Below are positions 62,612 through 64,000 of a stretch of DNA of 64,000 nt, in pieces. Every line of letters starts with the position of its first letter. The stretch's first letter is position 1. Location of the stretch: the NCBI RefSeq assembly GCF_001514305.1, contig NZ_KQ949083.1:221922-285921 (forward strand). The letters run 5' to 3'. The notes beneath the pieces are model-generated. The model made no database searches. It saw only the letters and a program-made list of their open reading frames with translations, and had not been told where the DNA came from. Source of the DNA: Streptomyces dysideae (GTDB lineage: Bacteria; Actinomycetota; Actinomycetes; Streptomycetales; Streptomycetaceae). A program made the position numbers and the translations under genes.

Positions 62612-63627
62612 GCGGCACCTCCGTAGCAGGCGGGTCGGGGCTTCATGTCGACGGTGACCACGGCGCCGTCGGAGTCGAGGGACGCGACGGCGGCGTCGGT
62701 GATGACGGTGGCGGCGTAGCCGTCCCAGGCGGACGGGCCGGTCGGCTCGGTGCCGTTCTCGACCGTGGCGATCCACTCGCGGAACTCGGTGTCGAAGGCG
62801 TCCACGAAGCGGGCCTTCCAGTCCTGCGGCACGGCGGTGCTGTGCAGTCCGGCGGTGCGGACCCCGACGGCGGCCGGGTCGGGGAGGCGGACGAGGCCCT
62901 CCTCGCCGACGGTCTCGCACCGGATGTCGTAGCCGTACTGGCAGTTGACGAAGACCTCCAAGTCGACGCGGACCCCGTTCGCGGTCTCGAAGAGCATGAT
63001 CTGCGGGTCCTTGAGGTGCGCGAACCGCTTGCTCGTGGCGCGCGGGGTGATCACCTGGGCGGAGACGATCTCGTCGTCGAGCAGCCAGCGCAGTACGTCG
63101 ATCTCGTGCACGGCGGTGTCCTGCGCGGCCATCCGGGAGGTGTACGAGTCCGGGACGGTCGGGTTGCGGTGCGCGCAGTGCACCATCAGCGGAGTGCCGA
63201 GGGAGCCGGAGGCGAGGACCTCCTTCATCTGCCGGTAGCCCGCGTCGAAGCGGCGCATGAAGCCGACCTGGACCAGGCGGCGGCCGTGCGCGCGCTCGGC
63301 CTCGACGATGCGCAGACAGTCCTCGGCGGTGGTGGCGAGGGGCTTCTCGCAGAAGACGGGCCTGCCCGCGGCGATGGCGTTCAGGACGTGCTCGGCGTGG
63401 GTGGGGCCCCAGGAGGTGACGAGGACGGCGTCCACCTCGGGGGACGCGATCAGCTCGGCGCCGTCCGGATGCGCGGTGGCCCCGACACGGGCGGCCACCT
63501 CGGCGGCGCGGTCCGCGTCGAGGTCCGTCACGGCGGAGACCCGCGCGCCGGCGATGACGTCGGTGAGCCGCCGTATGTGGTCCTGGCCGATCATCCCGGT
63601 GCCGATGACACCAACACGTACGGTCAT
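62608..63627 (-). CDS. iolG: Gfo/Idh/MocA dehydrogenase, inositol 2-dehydrogenase-like
   Basis: A 339-residue NAD-dependent oxidoreductase. Rossmann motif VGVIGTGMIGQDHIRRL (residues 5-21), EKPL with Lys95, and HEIDVLRWLL. Lys95, Asp170 and His174 have the same spacing as the catalytic Lys97/Asp172/His176 of Bacillus IolG, and VGFMRRFDAGYRQMKEVL is typical of inositol dehydrogenases. The ATG at 63627 follows AAGGGA. It lies between a wrecked transporter gene and an isomerase gene in one operon. Confidence 0.85.
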   Translation of the reverse strand: MTVRVGVIGTGMIGQDHIRRLTDVIAGARVSAVTDLDADRAAEVAARVGATAHPDGAELIASPEVDAVLVTSWGPTHAEHVLNAIAAGRPVFCEKPLATTAEDCLRIVEAERAHGRRLVQVGFMRRFDAGYRQMKEVLASGSLGTPLMVHCAHRNPTVPDSYTSRMAAQDTAVHEIDVLRWLLDDEIVSAQVITPRATSKRFAHLKDPQIMLFETANGVRVDLEVFVNCQYGYDIRCETVGEEGLVRLPDPAAVGVRTAGLHSTAVPQDWKARFVDAFDTEFREWIATVENGTEPTGPSAWDGYAATVITDAAVASLDSDGAVVTVDMKPRPACYGGAA

Positions 63628-63654
63628 GGTCGTTCCCTTCAAGACGTTCGGAGG

Positions 63655-63810
63655 TCAGGAGTAGCGGGCGCGGAGTTCCGCTTCGAGGGTTGCGAGGGTG
63701 CGGCCCTTGGTCTCGGGGACGTCGCTGAGGAGCCGCAGCCGCCGGTTGACCGCCCGAGGAGCGTCGTCCGTGACAGCGGGGGCCGGTGTCGCGTCGTCCC
63801 TGACGTCCAT
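63655..63810 (-). pseudogene. Sugar-porter MFS gene with its whole membrane core deleted
   Basis: A 51-codon frame with a strong AGGAGG ribosome site and ATG at 63810. The first 29 residues (ending APRAVNRRLRLLS) look like the cytosolic N-terminus of Streptomyces sugar/inositol MFS porters. The next residues, DVPETKGRTLATLEAELRAR, are the classic cytosolic C-terminal PETKGR motif of the same family. All twelve helices between are missing, so one internal in-frame deletion is the simplest explanation. It may still be translated as a short peptide. Confidence 0.7.
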
Positions 63811-63818
63811 GCGGCCTC

Positions 63819-64000
63819 CTACCGGTCGCTGTGTGGGCGTCGGGTTCCGGTCAGGCCGCAGCCGGCCAGGTGCTCACGGGTGCTCAGCGCGATGGGCAGC
63901 GGTACCTCGGGTGCGCAGGGGTACAGGTCCTGTTCGACGATCACGAACAACTCGGCGTCCAGCAGGGCGAGTTCGGCGACGACATCGGCGGGCTTCGGTA
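63819..64000 (-). CDS. Sugar-phosphate isomerase / inosose-dehydratase-like protein, 3' end only
   Basis: The C-terminal 60 codons of a minus-strand gene that enters from beyond the window. ELFVIVEQDLYP is the terminal beta-strand pattern of IolE-type TIM barrels (Glu ligand in VEQD), followed by APEVPLPIALSTREHLAGCG. It ends with TAG 8 bases before the start of the deleted transporter gene, so it heads the same operon. Confidence 0.65.
   Translation of the reverse strand, partial: PKPADVVAELALLDAELFVIVEQDLYPCAPEVPLPIALSTREHLAGCGLTGTRRPHSDR

Overview
The window is typical high-GC actinobacterial chromosome and looks like Streptomyces or a close relative. Third codon positions are almost always G or C, many genes overlap by 4 bases (ATGA/GTGA), secreted proteins carry twin-arginine or lipobox signals, and there is a tRNA-Leu(GAG) without encoded CCA. 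It reads as accessory and catabolic chromosome: a string of substrate-specific operons, each with its own regulator or operator, separated by hairpin terminators and decayed genes. || Left part (1-6225, + strand): an ebo-type cluster (sugar-phosphate isomerase, EboA, TatD-like hydrolase, EboE, EboF-like phosphodiesterase), followed by a Tat-exported isomerase. A small secreted-protein gene broken by an in-frame TAA follows. At 6848-17333 is an acyl-CoA locus. On the minus strand it has an OxlT-type antiporter, an ADP-forming acyl-CoA synthetase, a formyl-CoA-transferase-like enzyme and an oxalyl-CoA-decarboxylase-like TPP enzyme. On the plus strand, divergent from these, are sucC, sucD and an aldehyde dehydrogenase. 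A CATACAGT-N8-ACTGTATG inverted repeat lies in the divergent gap. || Middle: tRNA-Leu (17507) followed by hairpins and transposase scraps. Then a minus-strand glucan-type operon (GH3, CUT1 ABC importer, GH30, GH65; 18751-29937) faces a TetR gene across a perfect 22-bp palindrome. Next is a fructokinase (PfkB) pseudogene split by a 200-bp insertion. A LacI-led fructan operon (32366-44393) pairs an oligopeptide-type ABC importer with two GH32 enzymes. || Right part: a YeiH-type exporter and divergent LysR, a truncated mobile-element gene, and then the most unusual region (47629-59260). It encodes a GntR/HutC regulator, an AprA-like flavoprotein, a HEAT-repeat protein, an AprB-like 2[4Fe-4S] protein, an SsuABC-type importer whose binding protein is fused to a NosL-like domain, a 7Fe-type ferredoxin, KorAB and an Mrp Fe-S carrier. 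My inference is a ferredoxin-driven reductive system acting on an imported sulfur oxyanion or sulfonate. The window ends with a sulfotransferase plus a P-loop-less APS-kinase-like protein, and a minus-strand inositol-type operon (isomerase, IolG, an internally deleted MFS transporter, IolE-like partial).
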